Origin: an uncultured Succinivibrionaceae bacterium
GTDB lineage: Bacteria > Pseudomonadota > Gammaproteobacteria > Enterobacterales > Succinivibrionaceae
Assembly: GCA_900539665.1 (NCBI GenBank)
Contig: UQCV01000031.1
Span: forward strand, 1-25,974
Direction of reading: 5' to 3'
DNA length: 25,974 nt
In this document: positions 16,221-24,683 of the stretch, one piece after another
Position numbering within the stretch: the stretch's first letter is position 1
Layout of the letters: the number at the start of each line of letters is the position of its first letter
The notes under the pieces: generated by a model
What the model was told of the DNA's origin: nothing
The model's database searches: none
What the model saw: only the letters and a program-made list of their open reading frames with translations
Made by a program: the position numbers and the translations under genes

Positions 16221-16871
16221 TTACTTGGCCTTTTCTACTTCTACTTGTTGAGTCCGTTCCTGTTTTTCTTGAGATTTTACTTCTGCTTCTTTAGGCGCCG
16301 CTAACTGCTCTTCTTTAGCCTTTTTGCGCGCGGCAATACCTCTTCTAATCTCAATCATTTTTTTGGTTTCATCAGAGAATTCAAAGCCACAGGTATTTAT
16401 GCCATTAAAATTATCGCTTTGAAAGTGGTACTCTTTACTCCGTAAAATAAATTCCTGTCTAATTTCACGGCGCGCCTTGGTATTAAAATACCACTGCCGT
16501 AGTCTAGTTAAAAGAATGGTGTAAGTATCGTAATCAAGATCATCACCAAACACATAAACGGCACAATTCATCACGAGATCAAAGTGGTCGCGCGTAATAA
16601 GTACCGCATTACGATCATTCATATCTAGAGTCATTATTTCTTGGAACACTTTAGCGTGTTCTTCCATAATCCTCATTTCATCGGCATTAATGCTTTCCGC
16701 AAATTCTTTATGCATTCTTTCTGCAACTTCGTCACGAATGCCATCATGATTCTTATCAATCCCAGCAGGAACTTTATCAAATTCAGAAAGGTTTTCTTCC
16801 TCATTACCGCATGCGCTTAGCCCCAAAGAGACCAAAACAGTCATGGCTAATAATAAAGTTTTTCCCCACAT
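16221..16871 (-). CDS. Putative lipoprotein with a DxNxDG calcium-binding-like motif
   Basis: I do not recognise a named family. The 216-residue protein starts with a lipoprotein signal peptide: a hydrophobic stretch LLLAMTVLVSLGLSAC with lipobox LSAC, so Cys21 would be lipidated. Directly after it, DKNHDGIRDEV (39-49) matches the DxNxDG loop of EF-hand/type-3-repeat calcium sites. The middle is helical and charged. Two further cysteines (103, 161) could form a disulphide if periplasmic. The last 40 residues are Lys/Glu/Gln-rich low complexity. GGAG lies 7 nt before the ATG. It follows ygiQ by about 95 nt on the same strand but probably has its own job in the envelope. Confidence 0.8.
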   Translation of the reverse strand: MWGKTLLLAMTVLVSLGLSACGNEEENLSEFDKVPAGIDKNHDGIRDEVAERMHKEFAESINADEMRIMEEHAKVFQEIMTLDMNDRNAVLITRDHFDLVMNCAVYVFGDDLDYDTYTILLTRLRQWYFNTKARREIRQEFILRSKEYHFQSDNFNGINTCGFEFSDETKKMIEIRRGIAARKKAKEEQLAAPKEAEVKSQEKQERTQQVEVEKAK

Positions 16872-16966
16872 AATTTGCTCCGTATTTATTAATCTATCTT
16901 AGCTGTGCTTTATAAAGTTTAAACACAGCCTCTTGGTTTAAAACCATTTAACTAATTCACGTTACT

Positions 16967-19429
16967 TTACCTAGAACCGTTCTTTTTTCCATTACGGCAA
17001 ACGGTCTTTTTATTACCAAAACCATTGCCGTGTGGCGCCCGGCCCATAGGACGCGCAGCTTTTCCTCTGTTATCAAAAGACGAACCACCATTATTTGCGC
17101 GTTCCCCCCCTACCTTTTTAGGGCGACGTGAGGCTTCAAATTCAGTTTTATCAGGTGGCGGTACTAAAGCTTCCTTACTGCGACCGATATACATATCCAA
17201 GCGTAATTCGCGTAAAACCTCCCGAATAACTTTGAAATTTACAGGGTCATGGTAACGCAAAATAGCCTTTTGGGTGCGGCGAGAGATTTCCCCCTTAGCC
17301 GTAAACACCGCTTCGTTATCGCTTAATTTAATGTCTTTATAAGGGTTCACCCCGGTGTAATACATCGCCGAGGCCCCAGCCATCGGGGTTGGGTAAAAGT
17401 TTTGGACCTGGTCTACTCTAAAGCCATTTTTCTTAAGCCATAAAGCAAGCTTAATCATTGACTCCATAGTTGAACCTGGATGCGATGCCATAAAATATGG
17501 TATTAAATACTGCTTTTTACCAGCAGCTTGAGAATAGCTCTCAAAAAGCTCTTTAAACTTGTAATAAACATCAACTCCAGGCTTTAGCATATAGCGTAAA
17601 ACCTCGTCTTGGATATGCTCGGGCGCAATCTTTAGATAACCACCGACATGATGCATAATGAGTTCTTTGATGTAGCGTTTATCTCTAAGCGCCAAGTCAA
17701 TACGCACCCCAGAGGCCACTAAAATCTTCTTAATAAACGGAAGGCTACGCGCCCTACGATAAAGCTCAATTAAGGGCCCGTGATCCGTATTTAAATTGCT
17801 ACAAATTTCCGGATAGAGACAAGACGAACGGCGACATACCTTACGTGCTTTTTCATTTAAGCATTCAAGTTTATACATATTAGCGGAAGGACCACCTAAA
17901 TCGGAGATCACCCCAGTAAAGCCTGGAGTTTTATCTTTAATCTCTTCAAGCTCCGCAAGCACCGAATCTTCAGAACGACTTTGAATGCGTTTGCCTTCGT
18001 GCGCAACTATCGAACAGAAACTACAGCCCCCAAAACACCCACGCATCAAAGACAATGAGGTTTTGATCATTTCATAAGCAGGAATGTTCTGGTTTTTATA
18101 AGCTGGATGCGGAATCCGCATAAACGGTAAAGCATATACATAATCAAGTTCAGGAGTCGTCAACACAAATGCAGGTGGGTTAACCCAAACGTAACGTTCC
18201 CCATGTTTTTGCATTAAAGCACGAGCACATTCTGGATTAGTTTCATAAATAAAAATATGAGCGGTTTGCGCATACAGCAACTTATCCTGTTTTACCTTTT
18301 CCGCAGACGGCATCAAGATATACTCTAACTTTGCAGTCTTTACTTTTGGTTTTACCTTTTTGGCGTAATCAATACGTTCTTCTAAGGTGCGGTTATCCAA
18401 AGTTGTACTAGGCTCAACATAGCTATATTCTGCTTTTAAGGATTCAGGAACTGCCTGCGAGATCTCAAGAGTTGAAGAAGTCTCTTGAGAGGCATTAGCA
18501 ACCTCTGACGCTGTAGCTGTATTGTCTAAAGTCTCACCACAACTACATTGGGATTTGGGAGTCCCATCATTAGAAGTTTTTAAATCGTGATTAAATTGAG
18601 TGCAATCTGGATTATATGGATTTACCTCAGCTCTTGGCAGTATGGCGGCACTACGTTCAATAGTGCGCATATCAATACCACTCCATCCAGGTAAAGCGTC
18701 ATGCACCATCACGGCCGTACCGCGCACATCTTTAATGTGTTTTACAGGTTCCCCGGAAGCCAAACGCGCAGCAATTTCTACCATTGGACGTTCACCGTTA
18801 CCGTAAACTAAAATATCAGCTTTAGAGTCCGCAAGCACGGAATTACGCACCGTGTCAGACCAGTAATCATAATGTGCAATACGACGTAAGGAAGCTTCAA
18901 TCCCACCAATAATTACCGGAATATCTTTGTAAGCCTCTCGGATTCGCTGGGAATAAACCGTCACCGCTCTATCTGGACGCTTGCCAGCCACATTCCCAGG
19001 CGTATAAGCGTCATCCGTTCTAATCTTACGATCTGCGGTGTAGTGGTTTATCATCGAATCCATATTACCCGCAGTCACACCAAAGAACAGGCGCGGGCGA
19101 CCTAAGGCCATAAAATCATCTCGGCTATGCCAATCAGGTTGACTTATCACCCCTACCCGAAAACCAAATGACTCAAGATATCGGCCCACTATAGCTGTAC
19201 AAAACGATGGATGGTCGATGTAAGCATCACCTGTTACCAAAATAATATCGCATTCATCCCAGCCTAAGCGTTTCATTTCTGCTTGACTCATGGGCAAAAA
19301 ACCAGCCGCTTTGTGTCCTGACCGGTATTTAGGATAATCCCTGATATCAGTCATAGCATGAATTTTTTGCATAGTCATTTTTGGCCCCAAGCGTGTGACG
19401 ATAAACTTAAATAAATCAAATGGTTGCAT
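16967..19429 (-). CDS. ygiQ: YgiQ family radical SAM protein (UPF0313)
   Basis: YgiQ is a conserved cytosolic radical-SAM protein whose reaction is unknown. The 820 residues align with E. coli YgiQ (739): FLPMSQAEMKRLGWDECDII, VTGDAYIDHPSF, LFFGVTAGNMDSMIN and GGIEASLRRIAHYDYWSDTV. The [4Fe-4S] site is Cys465, Cys469 and Cys472 in CFGGCSFC. Then come GVISDLGGPSANMYKL, HHVGGYLKIAPEH and QVQNFYPTPMAG. Extra length comes from a Ser/Thr/Glu-rich insert at about 285-370 and a basic Gly/Asn/Arg-rich tail, similar in style to the tails on Lon. GGA lies close to the ATG at 19429. A long palindrome lies immediately upstream. Confidence 0.94.
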   Translation of the reverse strand: MQPFDLFKFIVTRLGPKMTMQKIHAMTDIRDYPKYRSGHKAAGFLPMSQAEMKRLGWDECDIILVTGDAYIDHPSFCTAIVGRYLESFGFRVGVISQPDWHSRDDFMALGRPRLFFGVTAGNMDSMINHYTADRKIRTDDAYTPGNVAGKRPDRAVTVYSQRIREAYKDIPVIIGGIEASLRRIAHYDYWSDTVRNSVLADSKADILVYGNGERPMVEIAARLASGEPVKHIKDVRGTAVMVHDALPGWSGIDMRTIERSAAILPRAEVNPYNPDCTQFNHDLKTSNDGTPKSQCSCGETLDNTATASEVANASQETSSTLEISQAVPESLKAEYSYVEPSTTLDNRTLEERIDYAKKVKPKVKTAKLEYILMPSAEKVKQDKLLYAQTAHIFIYETNPECARALMQKHGERYVWVNPPAFVLTTPELDYVYALPFMRIPHPAYKNQNIPAYEMIKTSLSLMRGCFGGCSFCSIVAHEGKRIQSRSEDSVLAELEEIKDKTPGFTGVISDLGGPSANMYKLECLNEKARKVCRRSSCLYPEICSNLNTDHGPLIELYRRARSLPFIKKILVASGVRIDLALRDKRYIKELIMHHVGGYLKIAPEHIQDEVLRYMLKPGVDVYYKFKELFESYSQAAGKKQYLIPYFMASHPGSTMESMIKLALWLKKNGFRVDQVQNFYPTPMAGASAMYYTGVNPYKDIKLSDNEAVFTAKGEISRRTQKAILRYHDPVNFKVIREVLRELRLDMYIGRSKEALVPPPDKTEFEASRRPKKVGGERANNGGSSFDNRGKAARPMGRAPHGNGFGNKKTVCRNGKKNGSR

Positions 19430-19446
19430 TATTCCAAAAAACTAAT

Positions 19447-19472
19447 GTTTTCGCAAAAATTTTGTCGAAAAC
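19447..19472 (-). promoter_or_regulatory. Palindrome in the ygiQ upstream region
   Basis: GTTTTCG (19447-19453) and CGAAAAC (19466-19472) are perfect inverted arms. The pairing continues inward through CAAA/TTTG with one bulge. It ends about 18 nt before the ygiQ ATG, so it could be an operator or a leader hairpin near the ribosome binding site. Confidence 0.4.
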
Positions 19473-19513
19473 TTAAGCAACTAGCTAGGCTAAATTTTAA
19501 TTTTGGAAAGAGC

Positions 19514-19537
19514 AAAAAAAGTTTTCAAAGGGAAAAC
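19514..19537 (-). terminator. Second, weaker terminator-like hairpin downstream of thrC
   Basis: On the minus strand GTTTTC pairs with GAAAAC around a 5-nt loop and is followed by T7. The stem is AT-rich. It would back up the stronger terminator at 19574-19605. Confidence 0.4.
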
Positions 19538-19573
19538 CCTCAAGAAATACCACCAAATCCAAAAATCTCTAAT

Positions 19574-19605
19574 AAAAAACGGGACTAGCAATATTACAAG
19601 CCCCG
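19574..19605 (-). terminator. Terminator of the threonine operon
   Basis: On the minus strand CGGGGCT pairs with AGTCCCG (one G-U) across a 12-nt loop and runs into TTTTTT. It lies about 180 nt after the thrC stop, beyond the family B hairpin repeat. Confidence 0.7.
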
Positions 19606-19640
19606 CTTTTGGTTGATAAAATTTTAAGTAGTAGCACCAC

Positions 19641-19677
19641 CTGACTGCTCCCACGGACAAGCCCGTGGGGTTCTGAT
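19641..19677 (-). repeat. 37-bp hairpin repeat, family B, copy 1
   Basis: It is identical to 25559-25595 at 36 of 37 positions. The core CCCACGG/CCGTGGG forms a GC-rich hairpin; here one change (A at 19657) shortens the stem by a pair. The minus-strand form, GAACCCCACGGGCTTG then hairpin then GGAGCAGTCA, resembles right ends of IS200/IS605-type elements. It lies between the thrC stop and the operon terminator. No tnpA or tnpB adjoins this copy. Confidence 0.8.
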
Positions 19678-19781
19678 AACCTTTAGTTTTTAAGCTAAAC
19701 ACTCTAATTACCAACATATTTAAGTGCGCTCTAAACTAATGGGATAGTTCAAACTAGTGTGATATCACTACTCTAAGAATT

Positions 19782-21056
19782 TTACTTGTTCATTAAATAC
19801 TTCTTAAGATCGGCGAAGTTAGCATCCATTTCATCAGAAAGAAGCTTCATATTTGCACGGCTAGCAAGAGCTTCTGGAAGTGGAATATCAGTACCAAGAA
19901 TACGATCTACATTTTCCTTAAACTTAGCCGGAGCTGCAGTGCAAAGGAAAATACCAGTATCGCCTTCTTCAAGAGTATTTTGTAATACCTTCCAAGCAAT
20001 AGCGCCGTGTGGTTCACAAACGTAACCAGTGTTAGCATAAACTTCGCGCATTGCAGCTTCAGTTTCTGGATCAGAGAGCTTGCCGTAACCAAGTTCCTTA
20101 AGATCCCAACCCTTAACCTTGAAAAGCTCTTCCACACGTGGCCAGTTGTTTGGCTTTGATACGTCCATAGCGTTAGAAAGAGTAGCTACAGTTGCATGAG
20201 GATCCCACTTACCAGTTGCGAGGTAACGAGGTACAGTATCGTTGTCATTAGTTGCCACTACAAACTTCTTCACCTTAAGACCGAGAGCCTTAGCAATGAG
20301 ACCTGCAGTGATATCACCGAAGTTACCACTTGGTACAGAAACAACAACAGAATTACGCTTTTCAAGAGGAAGCTGAGCAACTGCTTCGAAATAGTAGCAA
20401 ACCTGAGCTAAGAGGCGGCTAATGTTGATAGAGTTAGCGCTATTTAAGCCGATAGCTTGCTTAAGTTCTTCATCATCAAAAGCATCTTTTACTAATGCTT
20501 GGCAATCGTCAAAGGCTGCGTGAACAGCTACAGTACGAATGTTTTCACCAAGAGTACAGAAGAGCTTTTCTTGAAGATTACTGATCTTCCCCTTTGGATA
20601 AAGAATTACAACTTCGATACCAGGAAGCTTATAGAAAGCATGAGCAACAGCTGCCCCGGTGTCACCAGAGGTAGCGGTTAAAATAGTAATCTTTTTGCCA
20701 TCAGCAATAGCCCCTAAACATTGAGCCATGAAACGACCACCGAAATCCTTAAAAGCAAGGGTTGGGCCATGGAACAATTCAAGAGCATAAGACTTGTCAC
20801 CAACTTGTCTTAGAGGAGCGCCGAAAGCAAAAGCATTCTTAACTAACTGTTCAAGTTCAGGTATTTCATCACCAATAAGGTGACGTAAAATTTTAGCTGA
20901 ACGTTCAACAAATGGCATAGCCAAAAGTTCATCAACGTTCGGAAGTTCTTTAATTTCACATGGGAAAAACAAGCCTTGTTCTTTACCAAGACCTTGTCTT
21001 ACAGCCTGTGCATAACTAACCTTTTCACTATGATCTTTAATATTATAAAGTTGCAT
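19782..21056 (-). CDS. thrC: Threonine synthase
   Basis: ThrC converts O-phospho-homoserine to threonine with pyridoxal phosphate, the last step of threonine synthesis. The 424 residues match E. coli ThrC (428), starting MQLYNIKDHSEKVSYAQAV. The PLP lysine is Lys103 in HGPTLAFKDFGGRF. TATSGDTGAAVAHAFY and VPSGNFGDITAGLIAKALG (phosphate binding) follow, and the C-terminal block EPHGAIAW is present. AAGGT lies 6-7 nt upstream of the ATG. It is the last gene of the thr operon, separated from thrB by 124 nt that include a terminator-like hairpin. That suggests reduced or separately controlled expression relative to thrAB. Confidence 0.97.
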   Translation of the reverse strand: MQLYNIKDHSEKVSYAQAVRQGLGKEQGLFFPCEIKELPNVDELLAMPFVERSAKILRHLIGDEIPELEQLVKNAFAFGAPLRQVGDKSYALELFHGPTLAFKDFGGRFMAQCLGAIADGKKITILTATSGDTGAAVAHAFYKLPGIEVVILYPKGKISNLQEKLFCTLGENIRTVAVHAAFDDCQALVKDAFDDEELKQAIGLNSANSINISRLLAQVCYYFEAVAQLPLEKRNSVVVSVPSGNFGDITAGLIAKALGLKVKKFVVATNDNDTVPRYLATGKWDPHATVATLSNAMDVSKPNNWPRVEELFKVKGWDLKELGYGKLSDPETEAAMREVYANTGYVCEPHGAIAWKVLQNTLEEGDTGIFLCTAAPAKFKENVDRILGTDIPLPEALASRANMKLLSDEMDANFADLKKYLMNK

Positions 21057-21150
21057 ATACTACCTTTTTATTGTGTCTTAGTGCCCCGTATTCATTCCTT
21101 ATAAAACGAAGCCACACTTTAATTTGAGCTGTTATTAAAAAATGCAAAAC

Positions 21151-21173
21151 GCCCGACCTAATAACGGACGGGC
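21151..21173 (-). terminator. Hairpin between thrB and thrC
   Basis: GCCCG, a 1-nt mismatch and CC pair with GG, a mismatch and CGGGC around TAATAAC. On the minus strand it is followed by GTTTTGCATTTTTT. It starts 8 nt after the thrB stop and could act as a partial terminator or mRNA processing/stability element within the operon. Confidence 0.55.
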
Positions 21174-21180
21174 ATTTTTG

Positions 21181-22131
21181 TTAGAGCTTGGTTACAACTG
21201 TACCATCTGTATCGATACGGCAGATATTGCAGAAGCCATTATCATTTTGGATAAAGTTTTGCTTCAACCAATCCTGCATTTCTTCCGCTTTCTTTAAATC
21301 CTTCATCACTATAAAAATTGAAGGCCCAGAACCAGAAATACCAGAAGCAATTGCACCTAATTCCTTACCCTTAGCACAAGCTTCATCAAAGCCTGGAATC
21401 AATTGACGGCGGTAAGGTTCGGCAATGCAATCCTTTAAAACAGCAGCAGCTAAATCACCATTGCCATTATGAGATGCTTGAATAAACACACCCATTCTAC
21501 GTGCAAAGGTAATTGCATCAGCTCTTGAGTATTCTTTTGGCAAAATAGCGCGCGCAGCAGCAGTGCTAACTACGATGCCAGGATAACAAGAAACCCAATA
21601 CCAATCTGCAAAAGAAGGAACTTTTTCTGAAATTACCCCAAGTTCATTAACGAGGAGCTGAATGCCCCCAAGGTAGCTTGGAGCAGCATTGTCGTAATGC
21701 ACAGAACCAGAAATTTTACCTTCCAAAGTCCCCATGAGCTCAAGAGCTTCATTTTCAGACATTGGATTGTCGTGGAATGCATTAAGAGCGGCCACGGCAG
21801 CAACAATTGAAGCTGCGCTTGAACCTAAACCAGAACCAATTGGCAAATTCTTAAATAGCACCATGTGCAAAGGCTTTACACTTTTGCCATGTTCTTCCAT
21901 AAACTTTTTAAAGCCTACGAAAGCATCATAAACGATGTTCTTCTTTGGATCGCTAGGAAGCTTATCAGCAAACCAGCCTTTAACTTCCAAAGAGAATTCG
22001 GAATCACCGTCATGCACTTCAACATTGTCACCCAAAATTTGTCCGTCAATCGGCTTAAGAGCGGCCCCGAGAATATCGAAACCGACACTAACATTACCGA
22101 TAGAAGCTGGAGCAAAAGCACTAACTGCCAT
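21181..22131 (-). CDS. thrB: Homoserine kinase
   Basis: ThrB phosphorylates homoserine to O-phospho-homoserine using ATP and belongs to the GHMP kinase family. The 316-residue protein is close to E. coli ThrB (310). FAPASIGNVSVGFDILGAAL opens the protein. The ATP-binding GHMP motif is LPIGSGLGSSAASIVAA at about 96-112. GISGSGPSIFIVM is the C-terminal GHMP motif. Its ATG follows the thrA TAA stop by only 4 nt, with AGAGAGG inside the thrA end serving as ribosome binding site, so it is translationally coupled to thrA. Confidence 0.97.
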   Translation of the reverse strand: MAVSAFAPASIGNVSVGFDILGAALKPIDGQILGDNVEVHDGDSEFSLEVKGWFADKLPSDPKKNIVYDAFVGFKKFMEEHGKSVKPLHMVLFKNLPIGSGLGSSAASIVAAVAALNAFHDNPMSENEALELMGTLEGKISGSVHYDNAAPSYLGGIQLLVNELGVISEKVPSFADWYWVSCYPGIVVSTAAARAILPKEYSRADAITFARRMGVFIQASHNGNGDLAAAVLKDCIAEPYRRQLIPGFDEACAKGKELGAIASGISGSGPSIFIVMKDLKKAEEMQDWLKQNFIQNDNGFCNICRIDTDGTVVTKL

Positions 22132-22135
22132 TTAA

Positions 22136-24598
22136 TTAAGCCTCTCTCTTCCAATTCAAGGTACGCAGAATGTCGGCAAACACGCCAGCTGCAGTTACCT
22201 GGGTACCTGCGCCGTAACCGCGTAATACGAGCGGTATTGGCTGATAATAGGTTGATAAAAATGCCAATGCATTTTCACCGTCTTTAACCTTGTAAAGTGG
22301 GTCGCTATCTGGTACTGACTTAATAGCCACGCGACACTTACCTTCACTGATGCTACCAACATAACGAAGTACTTCGCCACGGGCTTTAGCTTTAGCTACG
22401 GTTTCAGCAAACCAAGCATCAGCTTCTGGCAAACGTTCAAGGAATTCAGCAGTTGAACCTTCAGCATTAAATGCTGGTGGTAATGCCATTTCAACCTCGA
22501 TATCATCGAGATCCATTTCCATGCCAACTTCACGCGCTAAGATCAAAATCTTACGAGCTACGTCCATGCCACTTAAGTCATCACGAGGATCTGGTTCAGT
22601 AAAGCCCTTAGCCTTTGCGGTAAGAGTTGCTTCACTAAAGCTCATGCCTTCATCAAGCTTACCGAAAATGTAAGAAAGAGAACCAGACAAAATACCAGCA
22701 AAGTCTAAAAGACTATCGCCAGCTGCGATAAGATTCTGCAGGTTTTCAATAACAGGAAGACCTGCACCTACGTTAGTTTCGTATAAGAACTTACGATGAC
22801 GTTGCTGAGCAGCCTTTCTTAAAGCGCGGTAGTAACTCATAGTGCCAGTGTTAGCTTTCTTATTAGGAGTTACAACGTGGAAGCCTGAACTTAAGAATTC
22901 AACGTACTGGCTAGAAATCTGGGCATCAGAAGTACAATCAACAATCACAGGGTTGATTAAATGACTTTCAGTCACAAAACCCTTAGCAGCTTCTAAAGAG
23001 AATGACAACGGAGAATCATTGAGGCGAGCCTTAAAATCTTCGTTAAGATTAATGCCTTCAGCATTCAAAAGCATGTGCTTAGAATTACACATCCCAACCA
23101 CGCGAATCATAATACCCTTCTTCGCGGCTAGAACTGGCTGCTGTCTTCTAATCTGTTCGATTAACGCCCCACCGACGCCACCGATACCAATAACTAAGAC
23201 GTCAATGAACTGTAATGAAGTGAAGAAGTTCTGGTGACAGATCTTAATTGCTTCATTAACTTTATTCTTAGAAACTACGGCAGAAATAGATCTTTCTGAA
23301 GACCCTTGAGCAATAGCATTGACGTTAATATTAGCTAGTGCAAGTGAAGCAAAGAACTTAGAAGCAATACCTCTTTCAGTTTGCATGCCGTCACCAACTA
23401 CGGAAATAATGGCCTTATCATCAATGATTTCAATGCCATCAAGCAAACCATCTTTGATTTCAAGAGCGAATTCTTCATTTAAAGCCTTTTCAGCCTTAAC
23501 ACGATCCTGAGTATGAATACAGAAAGAAATACTATATTCAGATGATGATTGGGTAATCAATGCAATAGAAATATTTGACAATGATACGCAAGTGAAGATA
23601 CGACCAGCCATACCAACCATGCCCTTCATCCCTGGACCGCAAATATTTACTAATGAGATATCCTTAAGGTCGGAAATACCCTTAATAGGTACTGACTTAT
23701 CACCATCTTCAGCAATCAAAGTTCCTGGAACTTCCGGCTTCATACTATTTTTAATTAAGCAAGGGATATGGAATTGAGCAATTGGCGCAATAGTTCTTGG
23801 ATGCAGAACCTTAGCCCCAAAATATGAAAGCTCCATGGCTTCTTTGTAGCTCATTTTCTTAAGTAACAAAGCGTCTGGAACAATACGAGGATCGCAACTA
23901 TAAACCCCATCAACGTCTGTCCAAATTTCGCAACTTTCAGCATTAACACAAGCAGCTAAGCAAGCAGCAGAATAGTCAGAACCGTTACGACCAAGAAGAA
24001 CAAGTTCACCCTTAGCATTGCCACCACAAAAGCCCATCATAATATAAAGGGTGTAGTTGTTTTCAGGGCGCTTAGCAAACAATGAACGAGAAAGGTCGAT
24101 ATTAACCTGTGATTCGAGATAACCACCTTCAGCCTTTAAAACATCAACTGGGCATAAGCGAGTTACGTTTTCACCACGAACTTTAAGGAGTTCTTCCATG
24201 CAGGCAACAGAAAGTTTTTCCCCACGGCTTAAAATAAAAGCTTGAACGTTGTCAGGGCACTGACCAAGTAAAGTTACCCCACGAATACGATCGCGAACAA
24301 GATTGAACTCATGTTCCATAAGTTCATAGAGTGCAGTATCGTCAGCTGCCGGGAAACGTGCTTTAATACCAGCGATAAGTCCCTTATAAATGGAGGTAAT
24401 TTCTGTAATTGTGTGAGTTGTATCATTGCCCTTAACCGCTTCACTCACAAGTGAAACAAGTAAATTTGTAACTCGAGCAGGAGCCGATAAAACAAGAGCA
24501 ACCTGTGACTTTCTATGGGTATTCACCACGATTTCAGATACATTTAAAAAACGCTCAGCATCTGCAAGTGAAGTACCGCCAAACTTTAATACACGCAT
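22136..24598 (-). CDS. thrA: Bifunctional aspartokinase I / homoserine dehydrogenase I
   Basis: ThrA catalyses the first and third steps of the aspartate-to-threonine pathway and is normally feedback-inhibited by threonine. At 820 residues it has the same length as E. coli ThrA. The aspartokinase domain opens with MRVLKFGGTSLADAERF (Lys5 in KFGGTS) and includes LLGRNGSDYSAA and EIWTDVDGVY. Tandem ACT-type regulatory sequence lies at about 310-460 (NICGPGMKGMVGMAGRIF; VVGDGMQTERGIASKFF). The homoserine dehydrogenase domain starts with the NAD(P) fingerprint GIGGVG at 471-476 and includes TPNKKANTG, ETNVGAGLPVI and GFTEPDPRDDLSGMDVARK. GGGGGA is a strong ribosome binding site before the ATG. 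A leader peptide and attenuator precede it. Confidence 0.98.
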   Translation of the reverse strand: MRVLKFGGTSLADAERFLNVSEIVVNTHRKSQVALVLSAPARVTNLLVSLVSEAVKGNDTTHTITEITSIYKGLIAGIKARFPAADDTALYELMEHEFNLVRDRIRGVTLLGQCPDNVQAFILSRGEKLSVACMEELLKVRGENVTRLCPVDVLKAEGGYLESQVNIDLSRSLFAKRPENNYTLYIMMGFCGGNAKGELVLLGRNGSDYSAACLAACVNAESCEIWTDVDGVYSCDPRIVPDALLLKKMSYKEAMELSYFGAKVLHPRTIAPIAQFHIPCLIKNSMKPEVPGTLIAEDGDKSVPIKGISDLKDISLVNICGPGMKGMVGMAGRIFTCVSLSNISIALITQSSSEYSISFCIHTQDRVKAEKALNEEFALEIKDGLLDGIEIIDDKAIISVVGDGMQTERGIASKFFASLALANINVNAIAQGSSERSISAVVSKNKVNEAIKICHQNFFTSLQFIDVLVIGIGGVGGALIEQIRRQQPVLAAKKGIMIRVVGMCNSKHMLLNAEGINLNEDFKARLNDSPLSFSLEAAKGFVTESHLINPVIVDCTSDAQISSQYVEFLSSGFHVVTPNKKANTGTMSYYRALRKAAQQRHRKFLYETNVGAGLPVIENLQNLIAAGDSLLDFAGILSGSLSYIFGKLDEGMSFSEATLTAKAKGFTEPDPRDDLSGMDVARKILILAREVGMEMDLDDIEVEMALPPAFNAEGSTAEFLERLPEADAWFAETVAKAKARGEVLRYVGSISEGKCRVAIKSVPDSDPLYKVKDGENALAFLSTYYQPIPLVLRGYGAGTQVTAAGVFADILRTLNWKREA

Positions 24599-24618
24599 TA
24601 AATTCCCCCGGTAAAATT

Positions 24619-24653
24619 AAAAAAGCCCTTGTTCTTTGCGAACCCGGGCTTTT
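24619..24653 (-). terminator. thr operon attenuator (intrinsic terminator)
   Basis: On the minus strand AAAAGCCC (24653-24646) pairs with GGGCTTTT at the 3' side, with an inner GTTC/GAAC pairing and GCAAA loop, then T6. It lies between thrL and thrA. Its 5' arm can instead pair with GGGCTGTTG at 24685-24693, which overlaps the thrL stop codon. This gives a classical antiterminator. Confidence 0.88.
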
Positions 24654-24683
24654 CAGTTGTCAATCACGCAATCATTTATCTTA

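Noticed and set aside
10716..16950. 12-mer TAAAACCATTTA shared between 10716 and 16939, each within a TGGTTT/AAACCA inverted repeat
   Set aside because: AT-rich, short and in unrelated contexts; chance cannot be excluded, so it is not called a regulatory motif.
19490..19717. 75-codon minus-strand frame downstream of thrC
   Set aside because: It runs across the family B hairpin and the operon terminator, has no ribosome binding site and a composition unlike its neighbours.
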